A DNA stretch of 64,000 nt from Dendrophyllia cribrosa. Its lineage: Eukaryota; Cnidaria; Anthozoa; Scleractinia; Dendrophylliidae. Location of the stretch: positions 2,828,410-2,892,409 of the forward strand of contig JAJLRJ010000001.1 in assembly GCA_024195265.1 (NCBI GenBank), given 5' to 3'. The notes under the pieces are model-generated. The model saw only the letters and a program-made list of their open reading frames with translations. It was not told the origin of the DNA and searched no databases. Shown one piece after another: positions 12,902-23,991 of the stretch; positions within the stretch are counted from its first letter, which is position 1; each line of letters starts with the position of its first letter. The position numbers and the translations under genes were made by a program.

Positions 12902-14268
12902 AATCATAGGTCACCATGCTCACGAAAGTGATGCGATGGACTAAAGTTACCCTGAGCAAAATGTTAAAACTAATGGTCCAGTTTTGTTAACAATTGCTCG
13001 ATGATTGCAAAGAAACTAGTATTGGTTGTATTTGACTGCAGATGGCCAGGATGGAAATGGATTGCAACGTTAAAAAGTGGCCATTTTTTTTTTAAAGTTT
13101 TTCCCGCCGTTTGTTTTTCCCGTCTAGCATAGTCTCTTGTTTCGTTCCGGAAAAAGACACTCTGCTAGCAGGGAACGCGAGTCTTGGAAAAACTGATTAT
13201 ATCGTTTGTTCTTCCTTCGTGTAATCACTTTACATTTTCGTCTCCCTTGTTCTAAGATCAGTTTCATGTATAAGAAATGCACGTAGTTAATATTTAGTGC
13301 AGTTTTGATGAAAACACAACTAAATCTCCGTGACTTTGCCCTTTAAAATGTCAGCATTAGGTCAGAAGCTACGCTCAAGCAACAACAAATGCATCGAAAC
13401 AGTTGCTTTTGAAGCTAGTCTTTTACCATATAATAAATTACCCGTTTAAATTATTTAAGATTGGCGATTAATATGCAAGTGTATACAGTCTTTCTGTAAC
13501 TTTGGTATACTCTTCGATACTGAATACACGCGCGAATTATTAACGAATTGTCCTCATACATATATATTATTACGAATATCCTCTCGAATTAGCTTCTCTC
13601 TTTTTTTACTCACAGCAAATCCATAATATTTCGGCTGTTTTCACGTGTTATTATTCATCCACCACGCACCCAATAAAATATTCATCATTTTTCACTTTGT
13701 GTTGAAGTTGTTAAAATGCAACTCAGACGTTTACGTTTGTAAATACTATGCAGGATTTCAATCATTCTCACGACGAATTTTTTAAATTTAAGCCTTTACT
13801 TGTTGTCGTCTCCATACACCTGCTTACATACAAAGGCTCTAAAAATCCATGATTGTGGTTGCAAAAATATATTTATTACACACAATATTTGCATTAAAGA
13901 GGTTTTACATAACCCGTGAAATACAAATAAGACAAGTAGACACTGTTAGACACTAATTTCGTTGTTTTATTTTGTTTACCTTTGACTATTTATCAATAAC
14001 TGTTAAATTGTTGTTCCACGGGTTTTGTGAAATCTCTAGTGTATAAAACTTATTTTAATACAGTTGTGATGTTATTTTTATTCACATTGTGCAAGGTGTA
14101 AGATATTAATAATCTATGGGTGAAAAGTGTTGTAAACTAATTTTGTTTTTAACTCAATTAAAAACATTTACTATTATAAATAAAATATGTTGTATTCTGT
14201 CAACTTCTATTTCACGATAGAAAGTGTTTAATAGTTCTCTGGTGAACAAAGGAAAGCAGCCTGTTCTT
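12902..14268. other. Gene-free AT-rich stretch
   Basis: No ORF with coding character, RNA gene or clear repeat was recognised here. It is the 3' flank of the coiled-coil gene. Confidence 0.6.
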
Positions 14269-14730
14269 GTTAAAGTGCCTATCACCCCTAGAAAGTTATT
14301 TTCAGAATCAACTCTATGGACATTGAATAGTTGAATGGCAAAATATTTCTTGTTTTGAACGTCGCGTTTGTGAGTTACAGAGATTTGAATTTGCAAAATG
14401 CTAATTAGATGACGTCATCCCGGGAATTTGCCATTATTTCTACGCCAATTTGCAATGCGCAGTTTACAGCTTGAGGATAATTGATAAATACTAAAAATAA
14501 ACTGTGGATAGTCAATTGATTCGTAAAAAAATATTTCTTTGAGGTGTAAACAAGAAGTTGTATAATAAATGATTCCCGGGTTGACGTCATCTAATTAGCA
14601 TTTTGTAAATTCAAATCTCTATAACTCACTAACACGACGTTCCAAACAAGAAATATTTTACCATTCAACTATTCAATGTACATAGACTTAATTCTGAAAA
14701 TGACTTTCTAGGGGTGATAGGCACTTTAAC
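14269..14730. mobile_element. Foldback element with about 158-bp inverted arms
   Basis: The arms at about 14269-14427 and 14570-14730 are reverse complements at high identity (outer end GTTAAAGTGCCTATCACCCC; inner ends carry TGACGTCATC next to CCCGGG). The centre of about 140 bases is unrelated. The minus ORFs here are by-products of the repeat. Confidence 0.7.
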
Positions 14731-14794
14731 AGTCTTCTCTGTTTTCAAAATGGCGGGGCGGGCGCAGAAACCCCTAGACAAAACCGCCAGAATA

Positions 14795-15285
14795 CAGTAA
14801 AAACCCACGTATAAGAACCTAAAATTTAAGAACCTGTTAGGCTAAAATTTTCATTTCAAACCCCCTTTTCATAAGAACCTATTAAGCCTAAAATTTTAGT
14901 AGGTTCTTATTTCATAAAAATGAAGGCACAGATAAAAATACAGAAAAAAAATGTAGTCTAGGTTTAAGTCAGTAAGATTCAAAGAATGAACTATAATGAA
15001 AACCATATCATGTCTGCGCCAGTACTGAATTACACAATGCAATTGTATTAAGAATACCGTTCCATGTGTCTCTCTCATTTTCGAAGTCACAGTTTTTGAA
15101 GCACATTAAAACTTCCTTGAATCTATGTCATGCATCGATGGCTTTCGATATCACATATGCCCTGTAGTAGGCCCATATCAAATTAAGAACCTAAGTAGCC
15201 TAAAATCCCACTAAATACCATTTCTGCAAGAACCTATTTAGGCTAAGTTGGAAAAATCTAGGTCCTTATACGTGGGTTTTTACTG
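14795..15285. mobile_element. Non-autonomous Tc1/mariner-like element, TA target
   Basis: The inverted ends CAGTAAAAACCCACGTATAA (14795) and the complement ending at 15285 are flanked by TA on both sides. Several AAGAACCTA-like sub-repeats lie inside. There is no transposase. Confidence 0.75.
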
Positions 15286-15523
15286 TATACCAAGCATTTT
15301 GTCGCGTAAAACGTAATGGAATGTCTTGGTTTCGTTTGAACAAACACGGCTACCACTCGTTGGAAATAACCTCCGAAAACACCATTTCATTGTGTGTCAC
15401 TTGACTAAATACTCCAGGATTCTTGAAGCCGGTGTTTTGTTTGCCTTGTCCACGGGTTTCTTCGCCCGACCCGCCATTTTGAAAACGGAGAGGGACCTGG
15501 GGACGAGGCTGAACACAGCATTA

Positions 15524-15732
15524 AGGTCTGGCCAAACGAACGCAACATCTTGCAACATTGTTGCGCGCAACTTGTTAACACGCGTTTGGCCACCCTGTTG
15601 CAACATGTTGGTGTTGGATCAAATTGGACCATTTTCAAACTTGGTCCAACATGTTGCGCGCGTTTGGCCAGATTCCTTTACAACACGATCCAACAATGTT
15701 GCGTTAAAATGTTGCGTTCGTTTGGCCGGGCC
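15524..15732. mobile_element. Small PIF/Harbinger-like MITE, TTA target
   Basis: The ends are imperfect inverted copies (AGGTCTGGCCAAACGAACGC at left) flanked by TTA. The interior is rich in TGTTGC/GCAACA words. The long + frame at 15326-15883 crosses it and is not a gene. Confidence 0.65.
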
Positions 15733-16549
15733 TTTAGACAACAACAAACAACAACCGAGTTCTGTTGAATATACGCGTGCTAAATGCGCAAGAAATCATG
15801 CGTATTTGAGAATGCGCCATGCAATAACTACCACGAAGCCTTTGTTCAACAAAACACATTTGTTTACTAACTCGGTTGAATGAGACAGAAATTAGTTCTA
15901 AACCATGCCTCCAAAAGTATAAAAGTAACTTTTTGATCGCGATAAAAAGAATGACCACGAACATTAATATTTCTTATTCTTATAAGCTACCAAAACATCT
16001 TTGAAATGATGATTTGAAAAGAAACAGAAATTTAACATACCTTTTGATTCTTATTCTGATTCTTAAAAGAACTGCAAGCGCTTTTCGCCTCAAGTTTTTT
16101 AACAAACTTTTCACGTCTGAAGCCAGTGTTTCTCGTGTTTCGAATGAAAACCTCTATTTGTGACGTAACATAGAAAGATAAATGCGCGCGCAAAAATTAG
16201 CCAATCAGATTAGTTTATTTTTCTCACTCGTAGATTAATTTAACTTAACCCACGAGTCAAAGTGCGATATAGTCAGTGCCTATTTAATGATACCAAAAGA
16301 GACAAAATAAAACAAAATAATTAGGGAGTATTTCTCCACATTTCTACAAGCGCGCGCATAACTGTGAGTAACGGTTTTCCAGAAACGGAGCTTCCAAACA
16401 AATAGAAACTCATAATTTCTGTGGCGTTACGCCAACGAGTTAAGAAATGCTTATTTTTGGGGACAAGAGATTGAAGATAAGAAATATGATCTTAAAAAAT
16501 TAAGATGCGATTCTACAAAGTTCTGCTTTACATCGACTTATCTCAAATT
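15733..16549. other. Gene-free stretch
   Basis: I see no coding exon, RNA gene or clear repeat unit here. Confidence 0.55.
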
Positions 16550-16635
16550 TAATCGCCGATTTTTTTCAATACCTACGTTTTTTTTACGTTTTCAATAGCA
16601 GTCGTCACTGCCTGTTTTAAATTGTAAAAGTTAAA

Positions 16636-17075
16636 TTTGCAAAGGACCGCAAACGATACAACAACAATAACAAAGCTTTATTTAACCCTGTTAACGGAAT
16701 ACGTAGGATCTGCGAGAGACCTAACCAGACATAAAATGAACAAACATACAATAAACTGCAGGGCTGATCTGACTACGTAAAAAAGTAATCTTTGCGAGAC
16801 ACCATCACGACAGAAACCGATAAAGTAGGATCGCAACCGTGGACAGCTGTTTCATTGTTATTGCAACTCATCAGCACGGTGTAGCGATGAACTAAATGAC
16901 GCCAGCAAGAATGCCAACGCAAATAGATTACACAATGACCCGTACAAAATATTGGAAAAATTGTACAATGCAAAGAAAGTTTTCCAATCGAAAGGATTTG
17001 AATGGTAAGCCATTCGCGTTTGAAAATACGAGTTTGAAAAAACAACATTCTTGCACGAAACAGTCCCCCAACGGT
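16636..17075. repeat. Dispersed repeat shared with 18812-19110 and 28990-29160
   Basis: Words around GCAAAGGACCGCAAACGATA (16636), GATCTGCGAGAGACCT (16708) and GAAAGGATTTGAATGGT (16988) recur in the same order at 18812-19110. The right part also matches 29100-29160 in inverted orientation. A short internal piece recurs near 42838. The block has no ORF. Confidence 0.6.
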
Positions 17076-17693
17076 ACTTAAAGGTCAACCAAATTTAACG
17101 GCAAATCTCAGCTTTCATATTGATGTCACGCATCGTTTGAGAAACGAATAAAATTGTCTTTATTTATCGCCGACTGAGGAAGGCTGGCTCAAAAGAAGGA
17201 GTACAACTAAGGATATAAGATACTGTGCCGTAAGTAAGAAACCATTTGACCGAAAGTTTGAAGTTTTAATTTGTATTGAAAAGTTCTCCTTTTAATCGAT
17301 CATGCATGCAATGGAGGTCACGATCCTTCACAATTTTGATGGACTATACTATTCGCCATTTTTGTAAACTGTAGACCAGTTGTTAAGGAACTATTAAAGC
17401 TATGTCACGAGGAGTGCTCAAAACACGAAATGATTATACAGATTATAGAACACCAAGAAAAAGATATCAATTCAAGTGACTTTTCGAAGAGAACTGGTTC
17501 AACCATAATCAGTTTTTTTTAGCGACACAAGCTGGAAAACTTCAATTTTTGACAAATGAACAGTGAACACAATGTGACCTTCGGAGAATCACTCTGATAA
17601 CATCTACCGCTAACAACTTCTGTATTATTCCGAAATAGCATTCATTGCTCGATAACTTGTCTTAGTTAGCTAGCTAACTGTAAAGGCCGGCAC

Positions 17694-18263
17694 ACACTCT
17701 GAGAGGAGATGTTGCGGGGACATGAAGCGGGGACATGTTGCAGCGACAGTTTTTCTCGTGTGACGTCCCCGTTTTGCCGAAAAAGTTATGTTGCGGGGAC
17801 ACAATATTGTCCCCGCAACATGTTGCATGAAATTTAGCTGGTTTGAATTCGTGCGTCATGAAGCGGGGACAAAATGACCTCCATTTCGATGTCGCATCGT
17901 GCGCACTGCTTTTGCAAACTGTCCCCGCTACAAAATAGGTGTAGTGGGCTCCTTTTCCTTCTCTTCTTTTCAGCCACTCGCGTATCCATCGTTTTCGGTC
18001 AACATAATTACACATTTCTTCATCTAGTAACATCATTGACAGTTGTAGAAGCTTCTTTTTCCTAACCATAGAGTCCGCCATCTTTCTTTGCTTGTATACT
18101 AGTTCCCGGGCGCCCTTAGTGATTTCTGTGTTTTTTATACCTCAATCCGCTTTGTGTGCACCGGCTTGCGTACTGTCCCTGCAACATGTGCCTATGCTGT
18201 GCACACGAAGGGGCTTTTCCCCGCTTTAAGTTCCCGCAACATGCCCCTAGTGTGTGCCGGCCT
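17694..18263 (-). mobile_element. Internally deleted PIF/Harbinger element with transposase N-terminal fragment
   Basis: The inverted ends AGGCCGGCACACACT (17694) and AGTGTGTGCCGGCCT (to 18263) are flanked by TAA on each side, fitting the 3-bp target of PIF/Harbinger. A minus-strand frame from 18081 starts with a methionine and contains DRKRWIREWLKRREGKGAH. It resembles the W-x-R-x-W-L-x-R-R region at the start of Harbinger DDE transposases. After about 45 residues the similarity stops and the frame runs through GCGGGGACA/TGTTGC repeats, so the catalytic part is gone. It is a deletion derivative, not a working transposase. Confidence 0.65.
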
Positions 18264-18275
18264 TAACACACCAGG

Positions 18276-18517
18276 GCCCGGTTGTTCGAAAGCCGGTTAA
18301 CGCTAACCCAGGATTAAAACTTAACCGAGGATTTAATTTCTCTTGTTAGAAGTGTTTTCAAAAGCTAATTATAAGTTACATGGGAAGACAAGTCAGAAAC
18401 GAAACTAAAGGGCAAAAATACTTTGGAAAAATCTTCATTGATTTATTATTTAACTGGAATCAAAATAGATGCTAACCCTGGGTTAGATTAACCGCGCTTT
18501 GAAAAACCCGGCTCAGA
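18276..18517. mobile_element. MITE with GGGCCCGGTTGTTCGAAAGC-type end
   Basis: The left end GGGCCCGGTTGTTCGAAAGC with GGTTAACGCTAACCC is matched at the right by GGGTTAGATTAACCGCGC and CCCGGCTC in inverted form. It is about 240 bp with no ORF. Confidence 0.55.
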
Positions 18518-18811
18518 TGAAAATCCAGACCCTTAAAGCCCGGTTTTACTACTCGTAGAGTTCTTGTTATTGTCATGGAAAGCTCGTGTCATCATTTTTT
18601 CGATGTAAGAGATCAGGTCACTTAGTTGTCAGAAGAAGTGAGATAAACAATTTATTTTGTGTCTTTTTCACTTTGCTAAAGCGAATCACGAAACATGCAT
18701 ATATACTCGAAAGGGGAGATTTTGCGTGATGTACGTGTTCTATGACATTTTTCTTTTAAGTGCTTTCAAGATAGGAGCAGATAAAATTGTATTTTGCATT
18801 AAAAGTGAAAT

Positions 18812-19255
18812 CTGCAAAGGACCGCAAACGATAATGCTGCTAACGGTATACTTAGGATCTGCGAGAGACCTCACCAGCCAAAAAATGAACAAACATACAA
18901 TAAATTGTATAGTCAGATCCGCCCTGCAGTTTATTGTATATTTTGCATTGTATTCCGAAAATAGCATTCAAGGTTCAAGTTCTCATCTAAATTTCATCAC
19001 CGATTCTTCTGAATACCTGTTTTATTAATAGCACTCCATTCAGTGCTTGTTTTAAATTGTATAATGGCAAGAAATTTTCCCTATTGAAAGGATTTGAATG
19101 GTGAACCATGCATGTTTGAAAATAAACTTTGCATTTCAGTTAGCGATCGTGGTTTCAAGTGTCGGATACTGAATGTAGTCTTACTTTTCAGACAAAATTT
19201 TATGTTTCTCCGCAAAAGCACTCAAAACACTCGGGAATCAATACTGCAACTTTTT
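18812..19255. repeat. Second copy of the dispersed repeat plus 3' flank shared with 28880-29000
   Basis: 18812-19110 repeats 16636-17000. The following 19128-19251 (GCATTTCAGTTAGCGATCGT through ACACTCGGGAATCAATACTG) matches 28880-29000 in inverted orientation at high identity. This is the strongest evidence that the receptor region was duplicated head to head. Confidence 0.65.
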
Positions 19256-19398
19256 CTACTTTCAAGTTATACCTTAAAGAACTGGCAACGAAAACGCGTT
19301 TAACCAAAAGAAACTAAAACCTTAGTTGTGTTTAATCTTGTATTTATTTAGCGTTTATCGGCTTTCGAAACAACCGTTCGACCTGGGCTTTTCTCACG

Positions 19399-19404
19399 TT
19401 TATT
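19399..19404 (-). terminator. Poly(A) signal of the minus-strand GPCR
   Basis: TTTATT on + (AATAAA on -) lies about 28 bases after the stop codon of the receptor gene. Confidence 0.5.
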
Positions 19405-19431
19405 ATTAAACTAATGGTTCGTTCCTTAGGT

Positions 19432-20376
19432 CTACATATTTCCGTGACAAAAGCCAGTGGACAACTTGCAGCAGAATTTAGCAAGTGTGTTTTTAACAGC
19501 TACACGAACATGTCTAAGTCGCCAACAATATAGAAGGGGGTTTAAAGATGAATTAAAAAATATAAGGGTTTGGGCGAATTCTGTTGCTAAGTACGTGAAA
19601 TCTGTAATTGCGTAACCATCTCTAAGAATAAGAAACACAAAATAGGGAAGATAACATAGAGTGTGAATAAGACAAATATAAAACATAGTTAAAGCGGACT
19701 TGGTGTGATTTCGCAGAGTTCCACTTCTTTCTTGGCCCGCACACTGTTGAAGAATTTTCTTCTGGTGATTTCGAACTACCGTGAACATTTTTGCATAGGC
19801 ACCGACTGTAGTTGAAAGACAAATAGCGATGACTAGAAGCGCTGCGTAGAACGTAATATTTGGGTTCCACATCAGAGTTGAAGCAATAAACGCTGCCATG
19901 CACCATAGAAGACCAAGAAGACGAGCAGCTCGACGTTTTGTGACCACTTCTTGGTATCGTAGATGAAGATGAATAGCAAGGTATCTGTCTATGCTGATGG
20001 CTGTCGTCGTGAGAAAGGAAACACCACAAAGCAAGTTGGCAATGATGTTAAATGCTTTCATCATGATCAGTCCTGTTCTCCTGTTATGAGCCATGAAAAA
20101 GGTATGATAGATGATGTAGAAAGGTTGTATGATCATCCCCACGCTTAAGTCACAGAGAGCAAGACCAAACAGCAGCGTGTTGGAAGGAGTATGCAGTGAT
20201 GGCAAGTTCCATATTGAGTAGATAATTGCCATATTTCCTATGACTGCTGTGAACGATAAGGGTACATTTAACGCACAATTTACAATAACAAACATTTGAC
20301 GTTCCTGGCTACCATTATGTAAAAGGGAATAATTTGTGTCGTTGTTCTCGTTAAAAGAGTAATTGAAGTAAACCAT
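19432..20376 (-). CDS. Class A (rhodopsin-like) GPCR, single exon, 314 aa
   Basis: A complete seven-helix receptor expected in the plasma membrane; the ligand is unknown. The N-terminus has four N-glycosylation sequons (N5, N12, N15, N21) and no signal peptide. Hallmarks in order: GN in helix 1, LALCDL in helix 2, SIDRYLAI at the end of helix 3, W in helix 4, CYLPYF in helix 6 in place of the usual CWxP, and NSSLNPLLYC in helix 7. The cysteine that normally starts helix 3 is not seen, so the extracellular disulphide is probably missing. Loop 3 is short. The start ATG at 20376 gives a normal length. It is a close paralogue of the gene at 25623-26596, which points the other way. Cnidarian receptors of this kind are usually annotated by best hit as adenosine-, melanocortin- or amine-receptor-like; those names should not be read as ligands. 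Confidence 0.9.
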   Translation of the reverse strand: MVYFNYSFNENNDTNYSLLHNGSQERQMFVIVNCALNVPLSFTAVIGNMAIIYSIWNLPSLHTPSNTLLFGLALCDLSVGMIIQPFYIIYHTFFMAHNRRTGLIMMKAFNIIANLLCGVSFLTTTAISIDRYLAIHLHLRYQEVVTKRRAARLLGLLWCMAAFIASTLMWNPNITFYAALLVIAICLSTTVGAYAKMFTVVRNHQKKILQQCAGQERSGTLRNHTKSALTMFYICLIHTLCYLPYFVFLILRDGYAITDFTYLATEFAQTLIFFNSSLNPLLYCWRLRHVRVAVKNTLAKFCCKLSTGFCHGNM

Positions 20377-22502
20377 TTCAGCCTGCTCTTCATGAAAACC
20401 TGCGAAACGAGAGCAATTCTTCCTTCGAGCGTAGGTTTCTGATAGGCGAGTGCAATTATTAAAATGAATCTACATCAAAATGGTTTTATCTCACTTTCGA
20501 ACTGAATGGTAAACAATTAAAACTTGATGATTAAAATTCTGAACACGATCGACTACGTTATAAAACGGAGGACAGCTGCTCGGTCGTTTGATGTACAGTA
20601 CTCGTACGGAAAAAAACTTTTTATTCAGACCTGTGTGCTTTTATTCAAATAAAATATTTTGCCGTCTTTGTTTCCAAGACATAGTATAGTAATTTACTAT
20701 TCAATTTGACTTAATCCGGGTGGAACTATTTACTAATACAATAAGCCTAACTATTTTATTTTCACACCGTTAATTTTATTAAAACTCCAACGCCATTACC
20801 GTCATGAAAATGTCATGAGGACATCGAAACGTTGTTCTATTTTATCTTTTATCTTAATTTTAAAATGTTTTTAACAGTACAGCCACACGAATCGGTGAAA
20901 TAATAATTAACATGGAATCTAATGTAAACATAGGTACATGAACTGAAGGATTTGATTTCAATCAATTGTCAAATTTTGTGAAAGCGTAGAAACTAAAAGT
21001 GAGTTAGCTATTGTGTAAGATCCTGTTTTAATAGTCATTGCCATTCGTTGAATAATACTTTTTGAAAAATTTTTCGCTTGATGTAAACTGTGAAACATCA
21101 TCAGAATCAAAATTAATCAAAATACACACGTTCTTGCGTAATATTATAGCCTGGAGTCAAAAGTAATATTAATATCACGACTGCTTGTCTACTTATGCAA
21201 TTGTGAAATGTTTATTAGATTTTATTGAAAGGCTTTCGAAAATGGAAATTAGAATCTAGTATATTATATTACTATAATCATTTGTTAAAATTGTTGTTAA
21301 AATTAATTTCATTGAATAATAATAATAATTTATATATTTATTGCTTATAGCAAATTAACATATGAAATATGATCAAATGCGCCATTATATAAAATCAACT
21401 GTAAAAATCTATTAACGTCTCAAACATGTCAATAATTAAATTCTCGATTGTGATTGGTCATCCACGCGCCTATTTCTTACATAATCGTATCAATAACAAA
21501 ATTCTCGATTGTGATTGGTCATCCGCGCGCCTATTTCTTACGTAATTGGCGCGCGGTCACGTGGGTGTCCAATTACAGCTATCCAATTTCAACTTTTTGT
21601 AATTGGATAGCTGTAATTGGACACCTACGTTGCGCGCGCGTCAATCAGTTGCATTTGAATGGGCTCGTTTTTGCTGTTTTACTTCTACTTTCAAACTGAC
21701 AGAAAATATCCAAGACGTTTTTAGTACAAAAGAGTCGACATAGCTTCTTAATCTCGAATTTGGTTATTGATGCGATTAATTAGTAATTGAACTTTGTGTC
21801 GTACAATTCAGGGGTAATCGAGCTCGTAATTTCAAATCGGCCCCTTACAATTTTTTGCAATTGAACAGCTGTAATTGGACACCTACGGTACGTTGCGCGC
21901 ACGGCAATCAGTTGCACTTCGATCGGTTCTTTTTTTTTGCAGTCTTTCTTCTGCTTTTGAAAATATGATAGAAACAACTATTGATGATTTTTGGTACAGT
22001 CGAAAAGTCCACGTAGACTTTTTAATCTCAAATAATTTTGTTATTGATGCGATTAATTAGTACGTGCTCGACCGATTTGAAATTACTTGCCCAATTTCTC
22101 CCTGAATTGTACTCCACTCAGTCCACTTACTATTACTAATTACCTAATTACTAGCCTATTCCAGGCTTTCAGATAGTGAGGAAAGCGCGAATAGTTGGGG
22201 AAGGCGCGAAGAAAAGCGAGCGAAAAAAAATGCGGGGAGACCGCATTAAATTATAGGCCGGGGGGTGGGTGTGATTGCATTCATTTAGCACGTTTTATGA
22301 GCATTAAACTAATGTAAACAATAGTTGCTAGGGCCGTTGCTATGGGAAAATTATATACCACTGTTCATTTATCTTATAGTTCACTCGTTTATTGCTGCAA
22401 ATTAAGTGAAATTATTTCAAAATGATATTCTCAAGTGTTTTAAGATTACAATTTTGCCATTTTCAAAAAAACCAACGTTGAAAGCTAGACATCGTATTTT
22501 GG
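20377..22502. other. Spacer between divergent GPCRs: no gene, several repeats
   Basis: AT-rich DNA with a degenerate retroelement-type end (20801-20833) and the repeat cluster at 21428-21910. No coding exon is recognisable. The promoters of the minus-strand receptor should lie near 20380-20900; no distinct core element stands out. Confidence 0.5.
21428..21910. repeat. Cluster of direct and inverted repeats around GCGCGC and CCAATTACAGCTATCC
   Basis: TTCTCGATTGTGATTGGTCA with its downstream bases occurs twice in tandem (about 61-bp period). Then GTCCAATTACAGCTATCCAAT (to about 21590) is followed by its reverse complement at 21599-21620 and a further copy near 21860-21885, bounded by GCGCGC words. 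It resembles one or two nested palindromic MITEs. Confidence 0.5.
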
Positions 22503-22692
22503 GTACCATTCCACCTTAAGCGCTTCTGTTGACAAGCTACGGAGTGGGTGACCTAACAGAACTTTAGCAGCCTTATTTTGTAAAATCTGTAATTCGGACA
22601 TCAGGGTGTCATTATTTTTTGTCCCCCCATACAACATATCCGTAATCAAAGAGAGGGAGAATTAGAGCATTGTACAAAGTAACTCTGGCTTG
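22503..22692 (-). pseudogene. LINE reverse transcriptase C-terminal remnant
   Basis: Minus-strand translation gives LYNALILPLFDYGYVVWG, then a one-base frameshift with a stop, then TLMSELQILQNKAAKVLLG. This matches the end of non-LTR retrotransposon reverse transcriptases (the PLxxYGxxVWG and LQxxQNKAAKV region). It is cut short at 22697 by the inserted piggyBac-like element. It is dead sequence. Confidence 0.7.
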
Positions 22693-23019
22693 TAATTTAA
22701 GGACGTTCGCGCGGAAATCATCAGTAATATTGACTTTTTATAAAACGTTTGCTACAACTTTTATGTCAGAAATGCAAAACGAAATCGGAGCTCACCGGCT
22801 TCGTTCCAGAAAAAGGATATCTGAAGGGCGACCATAATTTTGAAACCTCGGTCTTTCTTACTCGATATGGCCTCAATGTATTTTTATCCAAAAATATTGT
22901 AAACGAATCTCTAACATGCAACTTTCTATGCCAAATGTTATAGCAAATTCTTTAAACTTGAAAATCAAATCTTTAAACGACAGCATTTGTAAATCCTGAC
23001 AGCCGCAAGTTGGCAGGAT

Positions 23020-23022
23020 CCC

Positions 23023-23062
<40 letters not shown>

Positions 23063-23425
23063 TCATATATGAGCTAGTAATCAGAGATTTTTGGTCTAGA
23101 ATAGGGTATCATTTTCCGCAAAACTGATCGGTTGCATAAAAAATTTAGTCTAGATTAAAAATCGGTACGGCGGGCAGTACGGCATTTTTACCGACCCGTG
23201 TTAACTAATAACTGTGATTGTGAACGAGGTTCTGGAAAATAGCGAGTCTGGACTAGTTCTAGGATAGCGTAGGGTTTTTCGGTGTTTACTCTAGAATAAG
23301 GTTGCAAAATGTAGCTAAAGTGGTCTAGTATAGGTTAAGGGTCTCAGAGTCCCAGCGGCACACCTCCACCCAAACTTTTGCAGAGTACCCCCCCCCCCCC
23401 CGGAGGGGGGGGGGGGGGGGGGGCG
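23020..23425 (+). repeat. G-tract-flanked coral-type repeat, copy 1
   Basis: A run of more than 30 G (23023-23058), about 330 bases rich in TCTAGA-like words (GGTCTAGAATAGGGTATCAT), then GCAGAGTACCCCC with C and G runs. The same unit occurs inverted at 29170-29612, and a shorter relative lies at 40372-40556. There is no ORF. The runs are likely variable and assembly-sensitive. Confidence 0.75.
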
Positions 23426-23607
23426 GGAATCGACGTCGCCTAGGCAGAAGAATGGAAAAATTTTAAACTTCCTACATTGATTTTTTTTGTTCACTTTTAC
23501 ACAATCTGTCGAGAATTGAAAAAAGAAAATTATCTATCCAAAAAAGTAGGGGTCACCGATCATTCAAGTTAGTTAAATCTAAGCAAAGTTAACACAACGG
23601 CTATCAG

Positions 23608-23703
23608 AATCAGTGATAGGTTCCGGCAATTCTACTTTTGTACAAAAATGTTAATTTAGAAACAGAAAAACACAAGTAGAATTGCCGGAACCTATCACTG
23701 ATT
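23608..23703. repeat. Perfect 32-bp stem-loop
   Basis: ATCAGTGATAGGTTCCGGCA with 12 more bases is matched exactly in reverse complement at 23672-23703, with a loop of about 32 bases. It could be the two ends of a tiny MITE or a stable hairpin; no transcript evidence is available. Confidence 0.8.
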
Positions 23704-23818
23704 TATCAGCCCTTTATCTGTTAAGATTTCTTCCCTTCCGCGCTCGCAGCTCGCTCGTGCATGACTTAGCATGGCAATGCGACATGATTTGCGTGCGCAG
23801 TAAGGATGCACATAAACA

Positions 23819-23820
<2 letters not shown>

Positions 23821-23861
<41 letters not shown>
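23821..23861. repeat. (GATA)n microsatellite
   Basis: About ten tandem GATA units followed by an A/T-rich tail. Confidence 0.95.
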
Positions 23862-23863
<2 letters not shown>

Positions 23864-23991
23864 CTTTATTTAAACACGGTAAAAATTCGTCAGCTAAAAA
23901 TCATTATAATACTAACACAAAGCAATAAACTAATATTAAAAAAAAAAATATATCTATATATGAAGAATTTAATTGGCGCGAACGTCCTTAA

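Larger units (their letters stand above)
22697..23991. mobile_element. piggyBac-like non-autonomous element with nested insertions
   Basis: The left end TTAAGGACGTTCGCGC (22697-22712) and right end GCGCGAACGTCCTTAA (23976-23991) are perfect inverted copies. TTAA at both edges fits a piggyBac target. The interior has no transposase. It contains a G-tract-flanked repeat (23020-23425), a strong hairpin (23608-23703) and a (GATA)n run, so it is a composite. Confidence 0.6.

Noticed and set aside
15326..15883. 185-codon plus-strand frame
   Set aside because: It crosses a palindromic MITE and its flank, lacks any domain and has overlapping frames of similar length.
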